Source of the DNA: Steroidobacteraceae bacterium
Lineage (GTDB): Bacteria; Pseudomonadota; Gammaproteobacteria; Steroidobacterales; Steroidobacteraceae
Reading direction: 5' to 3'
Assembly: GCA_019187185.1 (NCBI GenBank)
Contig: JABAQU010000011.1
Coordinates: forward strand, 124,001 to 188,000
Length of the DNA: 64,000 nucleotides
Of the stretch, positions 8,500 through 17,345 are shown piece after piece (positions within the stretch are counted from its first letter, which is position 1; every line of letters starts with the position of its first letter). Below the pieces are notes generated by a model. It was given only the letters and a program-made list of their open reading frames with translations. It was not told the origin of the DNA and searched no databases. Both the position numbers and the translations under genes were made by a program.

Positions 8500-9117
8500 A
8501 TGGCCGTCGTTGTCGCACTGCGTGACGCACCGCATACTGCGGTCCGCATGGCGCCGCTCGACCCACGCGATCCCGAGACTGATTCCGACGAGGCCGTGAT
8601 GCGCGCCTGGCAGGCGGGCGACCTCTCGGCTTTCGACCGCTTGTACACGCGCCATCGCGGCGGCGTCTTCCGCTACTTCCTGCGTCAATGCGGCGATCGC
8701 GCCACGGCCGAGGAGCTGCACCACGACGTATGGCTCAAGGTCATTGGCGCGCGCGACCGATGGCAACCCGACGCACGCTTTGCGACGTGGCTCTACACGT
8801 TGGCGCGACACCGGCTGATCGACTTCTGGCGCGCTTCGGCGCCGCAACGGCTCGAGGCGCTCGAGGACGATGCGCACGCGGCACCGGAAACGGACGACCC
8901 GCAGGCTGGTGCCGCCACGCAGCAGCAGGGTACGCGACTCGCCGCGGCCCTCGGGTCATTGCCGGACGCGCAGCGCGACGCTTTCCTGCTCCACGTCGAG
9001 GGCGGCCTGGCAATCGCGGAGATCGCGCAGCTGACGAGCGTTCCGCCGGAAACGGTCAAGAGCCGCCTGCGCTATGCCTATGCACGCCTGCGCACATCGC
9101 TGGGAGACCTGCAGTGA
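8500..9117 (+). CDS. RNA polymerase sigma factor, ECF (sigma-70 family)
   Basis: A 205-residue sigma factor with region 2 (DLSAFDRLYTRHRGGVFRYF ... AEELHHDVWLKV ... FATWLYTLARHRLIDFWR) and region 4 (LPDAQRDAFLLHVEGGLA ... IAEIAQLTSVPPETVKSRL, an HTH). It directs RNA polymerase to a regulon that cannot be named from sequence. I choose ATG 8500 because an ACGAGG ribosome-binding site sits 9 bases upstream; an in-frame ATG at 8548 is the alternative. The stop overlaps the next gene by a GTGA junction. That translational coupling is typical of sigma/anti-sigma pairs, so the next gene is the likely partner. Confidence 0.92.
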   Translation: MAVVVALRDAPHTAVRMAPLDPRDPETDSDEAVMRAWQAGDLSAFDRLYTRHRGGVFRYFLRQCGDRATAEELHHDVWLKVIGARDRWQPDARFATWLYTLARHRLIDFWRASAPQRLEALEDDAHAAPETDDPQAGAATQQQGTRLAAALGSLPDAQRDAFLLHVEGGLAIAEIAQLTSVPPETVKSRLRYAYARLRTSLGDLQ

Positions 9118-9974
9118 GCACGCCGGACTTCGATCCTGAACTCGAACGACGCTGGCGCGGGCTGTCGACCGAGGAGCCCGGTCCGACGATCGATGAGGCG
9201 ATCCGCGCCGCCGCACGGCGCACCGCTGCGCAAGGTGCGATGCGACGCCGGCCGACCTGGCAGCGCGTCACGCCTTTCGCGGCGGCGGCTGCCGTGGGTG
9301 TCATCGCGTTCGTGCTCGTGCGCCAGAGCCCCGCACCTGCGCCTGCGCCTGCACGGATGCCCGTGCCCGCGGCCACGACTGCACCCGCGACCACAACCGC
9401 ACCTGCGGCCACAACTGCACCTGCCCCCTCAGCCGTCGCCCCGACGGCTGTCGAGCCCTCCGCGCCGGCCCCGCGCCAAGCGGCCACGAGCGACCTCCCC
9501 ACGACCCAGGCGAAGGCGCCGCCTTCGGCTGCGACCGAATCGAGCGCCCGGGAGATCGCGCAGAAGCAGCGCAGCGCAGAGCCGGCGCCGCCGCCGAAGG
9601 CATCGACGGCCGACGAGATCGCCGGCATGTTGCGCGCCCACGCACCGGCCGCAGCGCGTGCGATCGAAGTGCCGGCACCCGCCCGCGCGCACGGTGAAGG
9701 CGATGAAGGGCTGCCGGCACACCTCGCCGATCGGGTCCGGGCCGACGCCGCGACGCGGCTCGGTGTCGATCCGGACGCCGTCACCCTCGTCAGGGCCGAA
9801 GCGGTCACCTGGTCCGATGGCTCGCTCGGTTGCCGCACGCCCGGCGAAATGGCGATCCAGGTGCTCACCCCCGGCTTTCGGGTCGTCGTCGAGGCCGGCG
9901 GGACGCAGCTCGTCTATCACACGGACACGCGCGACCAGGTGCGCTTCTGCCCGCGTGCCGGGGCGGTGCGCTAG
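9114..9974 (+). CDS. Single-pass membrane protein, putative anti-sigma partner
   Basis: A 286-residue protein, GTG start overlapping the sigma-factor stop. Layout: cytoplasmic N-terminus of about 50 residues, one membrane segment (FAAAAAVGVIAFVLV, about 58-72), a long Ala/Pro/Thr linker with repeated APATTT/APAATT units (about 75-170), then a C-terminal periplasmic domain with VTWSDGSLGCRTPGEMAIQV and LVYHTDTRDQVRFC. That C-terminal pattern (W-x-DGSLGC-x-PG ... YH ... C) is a known small domain of unknown function found in several phyla. Topology and coupling suggest membrane control of the sigma factor, but no classic zinc anti-sigma motif is visible. The stop overlaps the convergent peptidase stop. 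Confidence 0.72.
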   Translation: MSTPDFDPELERRWRGLSTEEPGPTIDEAIRAAARRTAAQGAMRRRPTWQRVTPFAAAAAVGVIAFVLVRQSPAPAPAPARMPVPAATTAPATTTAPAATTAPAPSAVAPTAVEPSAPAPRQAATSDLPTTQAKAPPSAATESSAREIAQKQRSAEPAPPPKASTADEIAGMLRAHAPAAARAIEVPAPARAHGEGDEGLPAHLADRVRADAATRLGVDPDAVTLVRAEAVTWSDGSLGCRTPGEMAIQVLTPGFRVVVEAGGTQLVYHTDTRDQVRFCPRAGAVR

Positions 9975-11593
9975 CGCGCGGCCGCGATCCGTCGCATTTC
10001 CGCGAGCAGCGCGTCGGGCGACACCGGCCCGCCGAGGAACTCGCGCAGCAGCGCGGCCGTGTCCCGTTCGGAGCCGTAGCGCAACAGCGTCGCGGACAAC
10101 CACGGATACCAGCGCGGATTGCCCGCATCGAAAGGCCCGATCGCCGCGCGCGTTCGTGCGCGCAGCGCCGCGGTGACGACCGCGCCGAGACCGTAGTTCA
10201 CCATGTAGCCGGGCTCGTCGACGAGTTGCACGCGCGCGAGCCACCAGGGGATCTCCGGATGCGGCACGATGTGCAGGTACCGGCGCGTGATATCGGTCCA
10301 CACGATGTTCGGATCGAGCTGCGGCTCGCGCAGCATGCGGCATTCGAACAGCGCCCACGCGGCATCGAGCATCACGCTGCCGTGGAGCGCGCGCAGCGAA
10401 TCGCGCGCGGCAGCCGCCGCACCGAGATATCGACGCTGCCATGCAGGCTCGTAGAGGCTCCACGAGGCCACGTCGGCGAAGGCCTCGACGAACAGCGTAT
10501 CGTTCCAGTCGACGTAGACGGGCCGGTTGCGGATCGCCGTGATGTGCGCGACATGTCCGTCCTCGTGCACGAGCTCGTTCAGCGCACCGAGCGTGCCGTG
10601 TCGGTAGCTCGCGAGCACACGCGCCACCGTGGGCTCCCATTGTCCGTCGCGATACCGGCCGTGGACCAGGAAATCGGTGTACGCCACCGACGACTTGCCG
10701 GGCCGCGGCTCGATGTCGTAGTACACATCGGACGTATCGAGCCGTACACCGAGGTCGCGATAGAAGCGATGGTCGATCGCGAGCAGCGATGCCACGGCAA
10801 TGCGAGGTGCGAGCAGCCGATCCGCGCGGCCCATCGCGTAGCGGTAGTCCCACGGTTCGATCATCGGCCCCGCGTTCGCGTCGCGCCACGCCTCGAGAAT
10901 CCGCAGGAGCCAGGCCTCGACCTCGGCGCGGGTCGTGCCGATGGTGCGCGCCGCCTCGTCGATGGCCGAGGGCGCCGAGCGCGCAGCCGCCAGCGCAACC
11001 AGGCGCCGATAGGGGCTTGCGCGTGAATTGTCGCCGTTCACCGCCTGCCAGAGCGGCGCAAAGGAATAAAACAGCGCCTTGCGGCGCGCCGGATCCGCGA
11101 TCTGGCCCAGTTGCGCAAGCGCGGATGCCCGGTCGATCGTGCCGCCCTCGAACGCGAGGCTGTTCGCGATCTCGGTGAAGCAAGCCACGAGCGCACGTGA
11201 CAGCGCTGCGTAATCGAGGTCGGCCCGCGCCGCATCTGCGCATTCGGCGCGCCCGAGGCCCGGCGCCGACGGCTCTTCGAACGAGGCCAGCGCTTCGCGC
11301 ATGCGGGCCACGACCTGCGCATCGGCCGCGCTCAGACCCTCGCGAGGCAGCGCGGCCATCTGCGCATCGAGTCGCTGCAGGCCCGTGTCGAACGCCCGTT
11401 GCCACGCGCCCCGATCCTCGCCGCGCCAGTGGTCGAAGAGCCCCGAGTCGATGGCGCCGAGCACGCCGTGCGCGTCGCGCACATCCGCAAAGGTCGCTTC
11501 GGCTGCGGCGATCGCGCGCGTAGCTTCCTCCGGCGCCCCACCGCCGGCCAGCGCGAACAGGGGCCACAGCAGGCTCACGAAGCACAAGCGCAT
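9971..11593 (-). CDS. Exported gluzincin metallopeptidase (HExGH, M3/M2-like)
   Basis: A 540-residue protein with a signal peptide (MRLCFVSLLWPLFALAGG). I use ATG 11593, with GGAG 9 bases upstream, rather than the in-frame start at 11626, which would bury the signal peptide. The mature protein is mostly helical, like the M2/M3/M32 peptidases. It holds the zinc motif His343-Glu344-Asp-Gly-His347 (VHEDGHVAH), with the third ligand probably Glu370 (FVEAFAD), 23 residues after the second His. A peptidase or dipeptidyl-carboxypeptidase role in the periplasm is likely; the exact family is uncertain. Confidence 0.78.
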   Translation of the reverse strand: MRLCFVSLLWPLFALAGGGAPEEATRAIAAAEATFADVRDAHGVLGAIDSGLFDHWRGEDRGAWQRAFDTGLQRLDAQMAALPREGLSAADAQVVARMREALASFEEPSAPGLGRAECADAARADLDYAALSRALVACFTEIANSLAFEGGTIDRASALAQLGQIADPARRKALFYSFAPLWQAVNGDNSRASPYRRLVALAAARSAPSAIDEAARTIGTTRAEVEAWLLRILEAWRDANAGPMIEPWDYRYAMGRADRLLAPRIAVASLLAIDHRFYRDLGVRLDTSDVYYDIEPRPGKSSVAYTDFLVHGRYRDGQWEPTVARVLASYRHGTLGALNELVHEDGHVAHITAIRNRPVYVDWNDTLFVEAFADVASWSLYEPAWQRRYLGAAAAARDSLRALHGSVMLDAAWALFECRMLREPQLDPNIVWTDITRRYLHIVPHPEIPWWLARVQLVDEPGYMVNYGLGAVVTAALRARTRAAIGPFDAGNPRWYPWLSATLLRYGSERDTAALLREFLGGPVSPDALLAEMRRIAAAR

Positions 11594-11646
11594 CAGGACG
11601 TGCTCCCTGTCAGTCTCCCGGGGCACAGCTTAGCGGCAGGTTGCTC

Positions 11647-12870
11647 TCAGAGTCCCTCGATTCTCACCAGTGACTCCTCGACCCAGCCGCACGCTTCGAC
11701 GTACGCCGTGTTGATGGCCGGCAGCGGCAGGTTCCGGAAGCGCGCCCGGCTCCATTCGGCCTGCTCGACCGCCGCGACGCACTCGAGCGCGGCACCGAGA
11801 TCGCCGCCATGGCCGAGCAGCGCGTCGCGCACGTCATCCCCGAGCGGCAGCGACGCCACCGTTTCGCCGAGGTCTGCCCCGATCATCGCGGGCAACAGGG
11901 ACAGCAGGCCGACCATGAAGTACGCGCCGCGCTCGTCGACTCCCGCGCGTTCCGCGAGCAACTCACACATGCGCGCGCGGTGCAGGGCATTGCGGATCAG
12001 CTCGACGGGTCGGCCCCGTACGCGCGACAGGGTGATCAGGGACAGGATGCGTATCATCGCGTCGCGCCCGAGCACGACGATCGCCTGTGACAGGGTCGAG
12101 ATGCGGTGCGTCGAATAAAACGATGCCGTCTGCACGGCCCGCAGCAGCCGATAGCTCAGACCGGCGTCGGCCGCGATCAGGCGCTCGACATCACGCAGTT
12201 TCCAGTCCATGGCGTGCAGCGCGGCGAGCAATTGCACGGCCGCGAGACCGTCGACGGCGATGCGCTTGCCATAGAACGTCTCGGGGCGCTGGAGGAAGTA
12301 GCCCTGGAACAGCTGGATGCCGGCATCGCGGCAGGTGACGAACTGCGCCCGTGACTCCACTTTCTCTGCAATGCAGGTCATGCCGCGCGCGAGAAGTGGC
12401 TGCGCGTTCGCGGCCGCCTGCTCGGCACTCATGGCACCGAGATCGAGCTTGACCACGTCCGCGTGCTCGAGGAGCGCAGGATCGCTGCTTGCCGGCACAT
12501 AGTCGTCGAGCGCCACGCGGTAGCCGCGTGCGCGGTATGCCGCGAGCGCCTGGATCACGGCCGGCGTACCGCGGACAGTTTCGAGCACTTCAATGACCAG
12601 TCGTTCCGGAGGCATCGCAAGGGGTGCGTCCCCTTCGAGGAGCGCGGCAGGAAAATTCACGTGGACCGCCCGATCGCCGGCGAGGCGTTCGATGCCGAGC
12701 TCGAGGATGGCGTCGACCAGCACCGAGGCGCTCGCGGCCGACGGGTCGATATCGCTCGCCATTGCCGCGCCGTAGACACCGCGATACAGCAGCTCATACG
12801 CGACCACGCCCATCTGCGCGTCGAGAATGGGCTGACGCGCGACGAGCGCCTGTGCGGCATGGTCGGCCAT
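11647..12870 (-). CDS. EAL-HDOD domain signalling protein (YuxH type)
   Basis: A 407-residue protein: a divergent EAL domain (about 8-200) followed by an HDOD domain (about 205-400, with WKLRDVERLIAADAGLSYRL). EAL landmarks are AYELLYRG, HVNFPAAL, VIEVLET, VALDDYVPA, VKLDLG, AEKVES and LFQGYF. Most acidic ligands are kept, but the DDFG loop is changed to DDYVPA, as in YuxH-type proteins, many of which are thought not to hydrolyse cyclic-di-GMP. A regulatory protein-interaction role in motility or surface behaviour is therefore as likely as phosphodiesterase activity (inference). It stands alone, upstream of tRNA-Arg on the same strand. Confidence 0.88.
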   Translation of the reverse strand: MADHAAQALVARQPILDAQMGVVAYELLYRGVYGAAMASDIDPSAASASVLVDAILELGIERLAGDRAVHVNFPAALLEGDAPLAMPPERLVIEVLETVRGTPAVIQALAAYRARGYRVALDDYVPASSDPALLEHADVVKLDLGAMSAEQAAANAQPLLARGMTCIAEKVESRAQFVTCRDAGIQLFQGYFLQRPETFYGKRIAVDGLAAVQLLAALHAMDWKLRDVERLIAADAGLSYRLLRAVQTASFYSTHRISTLSQAIVVLGRDAMIRILSLITLSRVRGRPVELIRNALHRARMCELLAERAGVDERGAYFMVGLLSLLPAMIGADLGETVASLPLGDDVRDALLGHGGDLGAALECVAAVEQAEWSRARFRNLPLPAINTAYVEACGWVEESLVRIEGL

Positions 12871-12909
12871 GGTTCCCGTGTATCGGCCGCCCGCATGCCT
12901 ACTTGAGTA

Positions 12910-12985
12910 TGGCGCCCCCGGCCGGAGTTGAACCGACGACCTACCGCTTAGGAGGCGGTCGCTCTATCCACTGAGCTACGGGGGC
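12910..12985 (-). tRNA. tRNA-Arg (anticodon CCT)
   Basis: On the minus strand this folds as a full cloverleaf: acceptor GCCCCCG/CGGGGGC, D-arm GCTC/GAGC, anticodon stem ACCGC/GCGGT with loop CTCCTAA, and T-arm GTCGG-TTCAACT-CCGGC. Discriminator is G and CCA is encoded. Anticodon CCT reads AGG. Confidence 0.95.
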
Positions 12986-13074
12986 GCGCGGCGCGCAGTG
13001 TACCAGCGGCGCGGCCCCCGGGCCCGGAACGCCTGTTCAGGTACCGTTCAACGAGCCCGGAGTACGATGCAGCC

Positions 13075-15591
13075 ATGATCAGAACTGCGTCAACCGCCCT
13101 GTCGCTCACCCTGCTCCTCGCGGTCTTCGCGCGCCCGCTGGTCGCGGCCGATGCCGACTGGCCGCGCGAGATCACGCGCAACGGCACGACCTTTGTCGTC
13201 TATGAACCGCAGCCAGACTCACTCGACGGCGATACGCTGCTGTCGCGCAGCGCGGTGTCGATCCAGCGCCCCGGCGACGACACACCGGTCTTCGGCGCGA
13301 TCGAAACGACTGCGCGACTCGACATCGACCGTGACAGCGGCCGCGCCCGCATCATCGACCTGCATGTCGATCGCGTGCGCTTTCCCGGCCTGCGTGAAGA
13401 CGGCGCCGAGGCGCGGGATCTCGCCTCCATGCTCGAGCAGGAAGTGCCGCGCTGGAACCTCGAGCTGTCGCTCGACGACCTGAAAGGCAGCCTCGAGGCG
13501 CAGGCCGGCACGGCCGACCTGCGCAACACGCCGCCGAAGTTCGTCTACATCGACCAGCCGGCCATCCTGATCTCGATCGACGGCGAGCCGCGCCTGCGCG
13601 CGATCGGCAACACGGGCCTCGAGCGCGTCGTGAACACGCCATTTCCGGTGGTCTACGACCGTGCCACGCGGCGCTACTACTTCTACGGCAGCAGCGTGTG
13701 GTTTACGACGAATGACCTGACGCGTGGCCGCTGGACCGCGCTCCGGCAGCCTCCCGCGAATGTCGCCGCACTCTTTGCGGACGACGAACGCCAGGACGCC
13801 AACGATTCGTCGGTAAATGCCGGAAATGCGCCGACACTCACCGCGGATCAGCTGCGCCGCGCCCGCATCATCGTCGCGACGGAGCCGACCGAGCTCATCT
13901 CGACCGACGGGCGCCCGGCGTTGCAGCCGCTCGTCGGCAGCGAGTTGCTGACAGTCGCCAACACCGACAGCGATCTCTTTTTCGATGTGCCGGGCCAGAC
14001 CTGGTACATCGTCGTGTCCGGCCGCTGGTATCGCGCCCGCACGCTCACCGGCGACTGGACCTGGGTCGAGCCCGACCGCCTGCCCGCGAGTTTTGCGCGC
14101 ATCCCTGCCTCCTCGCCGAAGGCGGATGCGCTCGCGCACGTGCCCGGCACCGAAGCCGCCAAGGATGCGGTCATGGATGCCGTGATTCCCCAGGTGGCGG
14201 CCGTCGACCGCGAGGATGCGCACTTCGAGGCGACCTACGATGGCACGCCGCGCTTCGAAGCGATCCCCGGCACGAATCTCCGTTATGCCGTCAACACCGC
14301 CTCGCAGGTGATTCTCGCGGACGGGCGTTATTACGCGGTGGAACAGGGCGTCTGGTTCATCGCGGATTCGCCTTATGGCCCCTGGGCCGTGTCCGAGACG
14401 CGCCCCGTCGGCCTCGATCACATCCCGCCGAGCAGCCCGGCCTACAACACGCGCTACGTGTACATCTACGATGTGCGGCCGGATGTCGTGTACATGGGTT
14501 ACACGCCCGGCTATCTGTGGGCATTTCCGTACGACGGCGTGATCGTCTACGGCACCGGGTACCGCTATCGCCCGTGGTACGGTCCCGACTGGTATTACCC
14601 GCGCCCCTGGACCTGGGGATTCAGTGTGCACTATTCGCCGTGGAGCGGATGGAACTACGGCATGAGCTGGAACGCAGGCTGGATCGGCCTCTCCTGGGCC
14701 TGGGGTAACGGCTGGGGCCAGTGGCACCAGGGCTATCGCCGCGGCTACAACCGCGGTTACTGGTCGGGCTACAACCGCGGATACTGGAATGGCGTGCATG
14801 GCGGTGGGTGGTTCGGCCCGGGCGGCTACCGCCCCCCGGTGAATTATCCGCGCCATCCCCACTACCGCCCGGACGCCCGGCCGGTGAAATACGACGGCGG
14901 CAGGGGCGCCTACGCGACGAGGGAACGCCGCCCCGACAACGTGTATCTGCGGCCGGACAACGCCAATCTGCATGCGACGCGCCCGTCGGCGAGATACTGG
15001 GGTGACGCGAGTGGCCGTCGCGCAGAGCAGTCGCCGCGAACGCCGCAGGTGGCACCGCGGCCCGGCCGCACTCCGCTGCTGCGTGCCGCACCGAGCCAGC
15101 CGGATCAGTCGCGCACCGATCGGTGGCGCACCGGTCGACCCCAAAGCGATCGACCCGCTGGCAGCCGACAGGACAACCGCCCGGATGAGCGCGTCTCGCC
15201 GCCCCCGTCGGCTCGCCCGAACAATGTGTACGCTGATGGCGAGAACAACGTGTACCGGTGGCGCAGCAACCACTGGCAAAGGCTCGATGAACGCGACCGG
15301 TGGCAGCCCGCTGCACCGTCGGCGGGAAGCCGCCCTATCCAGCGGCCTGCATCGCCGCAGCGACCTGCTGCGCCCGTGGAGTCTCGACGCCCGGTGATGC
15401 AGCCGTCCCGGCCACAGATACAGCACACGCCGGCGCCGCAGCGGGAAATCCGCGCACCACAGCGTGACATGGGCGCGTCACGCGGCCCGCGCGGAGACCA
15501 GGGTGCACGGCCCGATGTGCGACCGCGTGATGGCGGCTCGCTGAATTCGACACGGGAGCGCCGCGAACGCGGCGCCATACGCGAGCAGTGA
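13075..15591 (+). CDS. Large exported Trp/Tyr/Gly-rich protein
   Basis: An 838-residue protein with a signal peptide (cleavage near residue 25, LVAADADW). The N-terminal two-thirds hold repeated beta modules, each pairing a statement such as [20 protein letters not shown] or [18 protein letters not shown] with a later [20 protein letters not shown]-like hairpin (W-F/Y-x-A-x-x-L-x-G-x-W, three copies). Residues about 480-590 are extremely rich in Trp, Tyr and Gly ([19 protein letters not shown]). The last 200 residues are Pro/Arg-rich and disordered. Related proteins are sometimes labelled carbohydrate-binding, but I see no proof of that. Probably a surface or periplasmic scaffold. Confidence 0.75.
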   Translation: MIRTASTALSLTLLLAVFARPLVAADADWPREITRNGTTFVVYEPQPDSLDGDTLLSRSAVSIQRPGDDTPVFGAIETTARLDIDRDSGRARIIDLHVDRVRFPGLREDGAEARDLASMLEQEVPRWNLELSLDDLKGSLEAQAGTADLRNTPPKFVYIDQPAILISIDGEPRLRAIGNTGLERVVNTPFPVVYDRATRRYYFYGSSVWFTTNDLTRGRWTALRQPPANVAALFADDERQDANDSSVNAGNAPTLTADQLRRARIIVATEPTELISTDGRPALQPLVGSELLTVANTDSDLFFDVPGQTWYIVVSGRWYRARTLTGDWTWVEPDRLPASFARIPASSPKADALAHVPGTEAAKDAVMDAVIPQVAAVDREDAHFEATYDGTPRFEAIPGTNLRYAVNTASQVILADGRYYAVEQGVWFIADSPYGPWAVSETRPVGLDHIPPSSPAYNTRYVYIYDVRPDVVYMGYTPGYLWAFPYDGVIVYGTGYRYRPWYGPDWYYPRPWTWGFSVHYSPWSGWNYGMSWNAGWIGLSWAWGNGWGQWHQGYRRGYNRGYWSGYNRGYWNGVHGGGWFGPGGYRPPVNYPRHPHYRPDARPVKYDGGRGAYATRERRPDNVYLRPDNANLHATRPSARYWGDASGRRAEQSPRTPQVAPRPGRTPLLRAAPSQPDQSRTDRWRTGRPQSDRPAGSRQDNRPDERVSPPPSARPNNVYADGENNVYRWRSNHWQRLDERDRWQPAAPSAGSRPIQRPASPQRPAAPVESRRPVMQPSRPQIQHTPAPQREIRAPQRDMGASRGPRGDQGARPDVRPRDGGSLNSTRERRERGAIREQ

Positions 15592-15603
15592 TCGAGAGGG
15601 AAG

Positions 15604-15679
<76 letters not shown>

Positions 15680-15782
15680 ACAAGACCTCGAAAGGCGCGC
15701 GATTCTAGCATCGCTGCGCCACGCTGCAAGTCGGCCGCGGAACCCTTGACGGCAGCGGGAGTCACGCCTCACGATTGCCTGC

Positions 15783-15846
15783 GGAGATGGCATTCCTCCG
15801 GCCCCGTCGCGGGGCAAACCGCCGCTCGCGGCTGATGATGCCTGCC
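15783..15846 (+). promoter_or_regulatory. Fluoride riboswitch (crcB motif)
   Basis: The sequence matches the fluoride-riboswitch consensus closely: GGAGATGGCATTCCTCC at 15783-15799, a variable stem (GCCCCGTCGCGGGGC), the AAACCGC core near 15816, a GCGG stem, and CTGATGATGCCT at 15832-15843. These are the conserved blocks that form the pseudoknot holding a magnesium-coordinated fluoride ion. It lies about 90 bases upstream of the crcB start on the same strand. Fluoride binding should switch on crcB expression. Confidence 0.93.
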
Positions 15847-15863
15847 CACCCGGACACCGGGTG
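15847..15863 (+). terminator. Hairpin in the riboswitch expression platform
   Basis: A perfect 7-bp stem, CACCCGG/CCGGGTG, with a 3-base ACA loop directly follows the fluoride aptamer. No U-tract follows, so it may act by translation control or Rho-dependent termination rather than as an intrinsic terminator (inference). Confidence 0.5.
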
Positions 15864-15938
15864 CGCGCGGGTATCGTCGCCTCCGACCCTCCCCGGCACG
15901 CGCACCCGGTTCCGGCACATGTCCAGGAGCCTGCACGC

Positions 15939-16322
15939 GTGAACGTGATCGCAAGCGTTGCCATATTTTCGGGAGCCGGCTGCGGCGCCCTTTTCCGCTG
16001 GGCGCTGGGACATGCGCTGAATCCGCTGTTTCCGACCCTTCCGCTCGGCACACTCGCCGCCAATGTGCTCGGCGGTCTCGCGATGGGGCTCGTGCTCGGC
16101 GCCTCGACGCACTATGAAGCCCTGTCTCCCGCGACACGGCTCGCCCTGACGACCGGCTTTCTCGGCGGACTCACGACCTTCTCGACGTTTTCCGCCGAGT
16201 CGGTGACGCTGCTGCTGCGCGGCGAGTATCGGTGGATGTGCATTCACGCCGCCCTGCACGTCGTCGTGTCGCTCGTTGCGACGCTCGTCGGCATGGCGCT
16301 GATCCGCGCTCAGTCGGGATAA
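15939..16322 (+). CDS. crcB: Fluoride ion channel/exporter CrcB (Fluc)
   Basis: A 127-residue, four-helix membrane protein of the Fluc family, which forms antiparallel dimers that let fluoride out of the cell. Signature blocks are GAGCGALFRW (about residue 10), the PLGTLAANVLGGLAMG helix with the conserved Asn, and TGFLGGLTTFSTFS, containing the Phe-box and sodium-site region. The start is GTG 15939, with AGGAG 10 bases upstream; the longer in-frame ATG at 15861 would lie within the riboswitch hairpin. The gene is governed by the upstream fluoride riboswitch. The 3' end overlaps the convergent ppa gene by 13 bases. Confidence 0.94.
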   Translation: MNVIASVAIFSGAGCGALFRWALGHALNPLFPTLPLGTLAANVLGGLAMGLVLGASTHYEALSPATRLALTTGFLGGLTTFSTFSAESVTLLLRGEYRWMCIHAALHVVVSLVATLVGMALIRAQSG

Positions 16323-16837
16323 CGATCGATCGCCTGCAGGATCAGCTCTTCGGCGCGCGCGGGCCCCTCCCACTTCGCGACCGTGACCCACTTGCCCTGT
16401 TCGAGATCCTTGTAGTGCGCGAAGAAATGCGCCACCTGCTCGTACAGGATGGCCGGCAGGTCGGTGTATGTACGCACGCCCCGATAGAACGGGTAGAGGT
16501 CGTCGGCAGGCACCGCGAGAATCTTCTCGTCCCCGCCCTTTTCGTCCGTCATCACGAGCACCCCGATCGGACGGCAGGAGATGACCGACGCCGGCACCAC
16601 CGGCACCTGCCCGACGACGATGATGTCGAGCGGATCGCCGTCGTCACCCAGTGTCTGCGGTATGAATCCATAGTTGCCCGGGTAGTACATCGCCGTGTGC
16701 AGGAAGCGATCGACGAACAGCGCGCCCGATTCCTTGTGCAGCTCGTACTTCACCGGCACGCCGCCCTGCGGGATCTCGATGACCGCGTGGACATCGCGCG
16801 GCGGATTGCGCCCCGGAGGTATCCTTGAAATATCCAT
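16310..16837 (-). CDS. ppa: Inorganic pyrophosphatase
   Basis: A 175-residue family I soluble pyrophosphatase (usual length about 175). It hydrolyses pyrophosphate to phosphate in the cytoplasm, pulling biosynthetic reactions forward. Visible active-site blocks include VKYELHKESG, the diagnostic DGDPLDIIV (Asp metal ligands) and a basic/acidic C-terminal set around KGGDEKILAVP and HYKDLEQGKWV. Start ATG 16837 is preceded by GAAGGG; the frame continues upstream, but the protein family begins here. It is divergent from the peroxiredoxin gene with a 48-base gap. Confidence 0.95.
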   Translation of the reverse strand: MDISRIPPGRNPPRDVHAVIEIPQGGVPVKYELHKESGALFVDRFLHTAMYYPGNYGFIPQTLGDDGDPLDIIVVGQVPVVPASVISCRPIGVLVMTDEKGGDEKILAVPADDLYPFYRGVRTYTDLPAILYEQVAHFFAHYKDLEQGKWVTVAKWEGPARAEELILQAIDRYPD

Positions 16838-16885
16838 TGGTGACCCTTCGATCTTGTCGTTAAAATGACGCGACAGGGGGTAAGG

Positions 16886-17341
16886 ATGCTCTCGCCCGGT
16901 GATCGCGCACCCGAATTCACGCTGAGCGACCACGAGGGTCGTGACACCTCGCTCACCTCGCTCCTGCGCAGCGGCGCACTCATTCTGTATTTCTATCCGG
17001 CGGATTTCACGCCCGGATGCACGCGCGAAGCCTGCGCAATCCGCGACCTGCACGCCGAGATCCTGAAGGTCGGCCTCAATGTCGCGGGCGTCAGCCCGCA
17101 GGGCGCCGACAGCCATCGCCGGTTCCGCGAACAACACCACCTGCCCTTCACCCTCCTGTCCGACCCCGACAAGTCGGTGATCCGCATGTACGACGTCGAC
17201 GGGCCGCTCGGTTTCGGTGTGCGCCGCGCCACCTTCCTGATCGACCCAGCGCGCTTCATCCGCGATGCGGTGCTGGCCGACTTCCGCATCAGCGCCCACG
17301 ATGCCTTCATCAGCCGCGCTTTGGCGCTCGCAGGCACCTGA
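16886..17341 (+). CDS. Peroxiredoxin, PrxQ/BCP type
   Basis: A 151-residue thiol peroxidase that reduces hydrogen and organic peroxides. The active-site motif is PADFTPGCTREAC: peroxidatic Cys45 and, five residues on, resolving Cys50, the arrangement of atypical 2-Cys PrxQ/BCP. Length fits the family (about 150-155). Start ATG 16886 follows a strong GGGGGTAAGG; an in-frame ATG at 16865 lacks a ribosome-binding site. It probably takes electrons from thioredoxin. It converges with the histidine phosphatase gene (4-base gap). Confidence 0.92.
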   Translation: MLSPGDRAPEFTLSDHEGRDTSLTSLLRSGALILYFYPADFTPGCTREACAIRDLHAEILKVGLNVAGVSPQGADSHRRFREQHHLPFTLLSDPDKSVIRMYDVDGPLGFGVRRATFLIDPARFIRDAVLADFRISAHDAFISRALALAGT

Positions 17342-17345
17342 CCGG

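Noticed and set aside
9300-9480. Short tandem repeats that look like a DNA repeat array
   Set aside because: They are the coding repeats of the Ala/Pro/Thr linker (CCTGCG/ACAACC units) in the membrane protein, not an intergenic array or CRISPR.
15861-15938. Longer crcB starting at ATG 15861
   Set aside because: That start lies in the riboswitch hairpin, has no ribosome-binding site and would add 26 non-membrane residues absent from the family.
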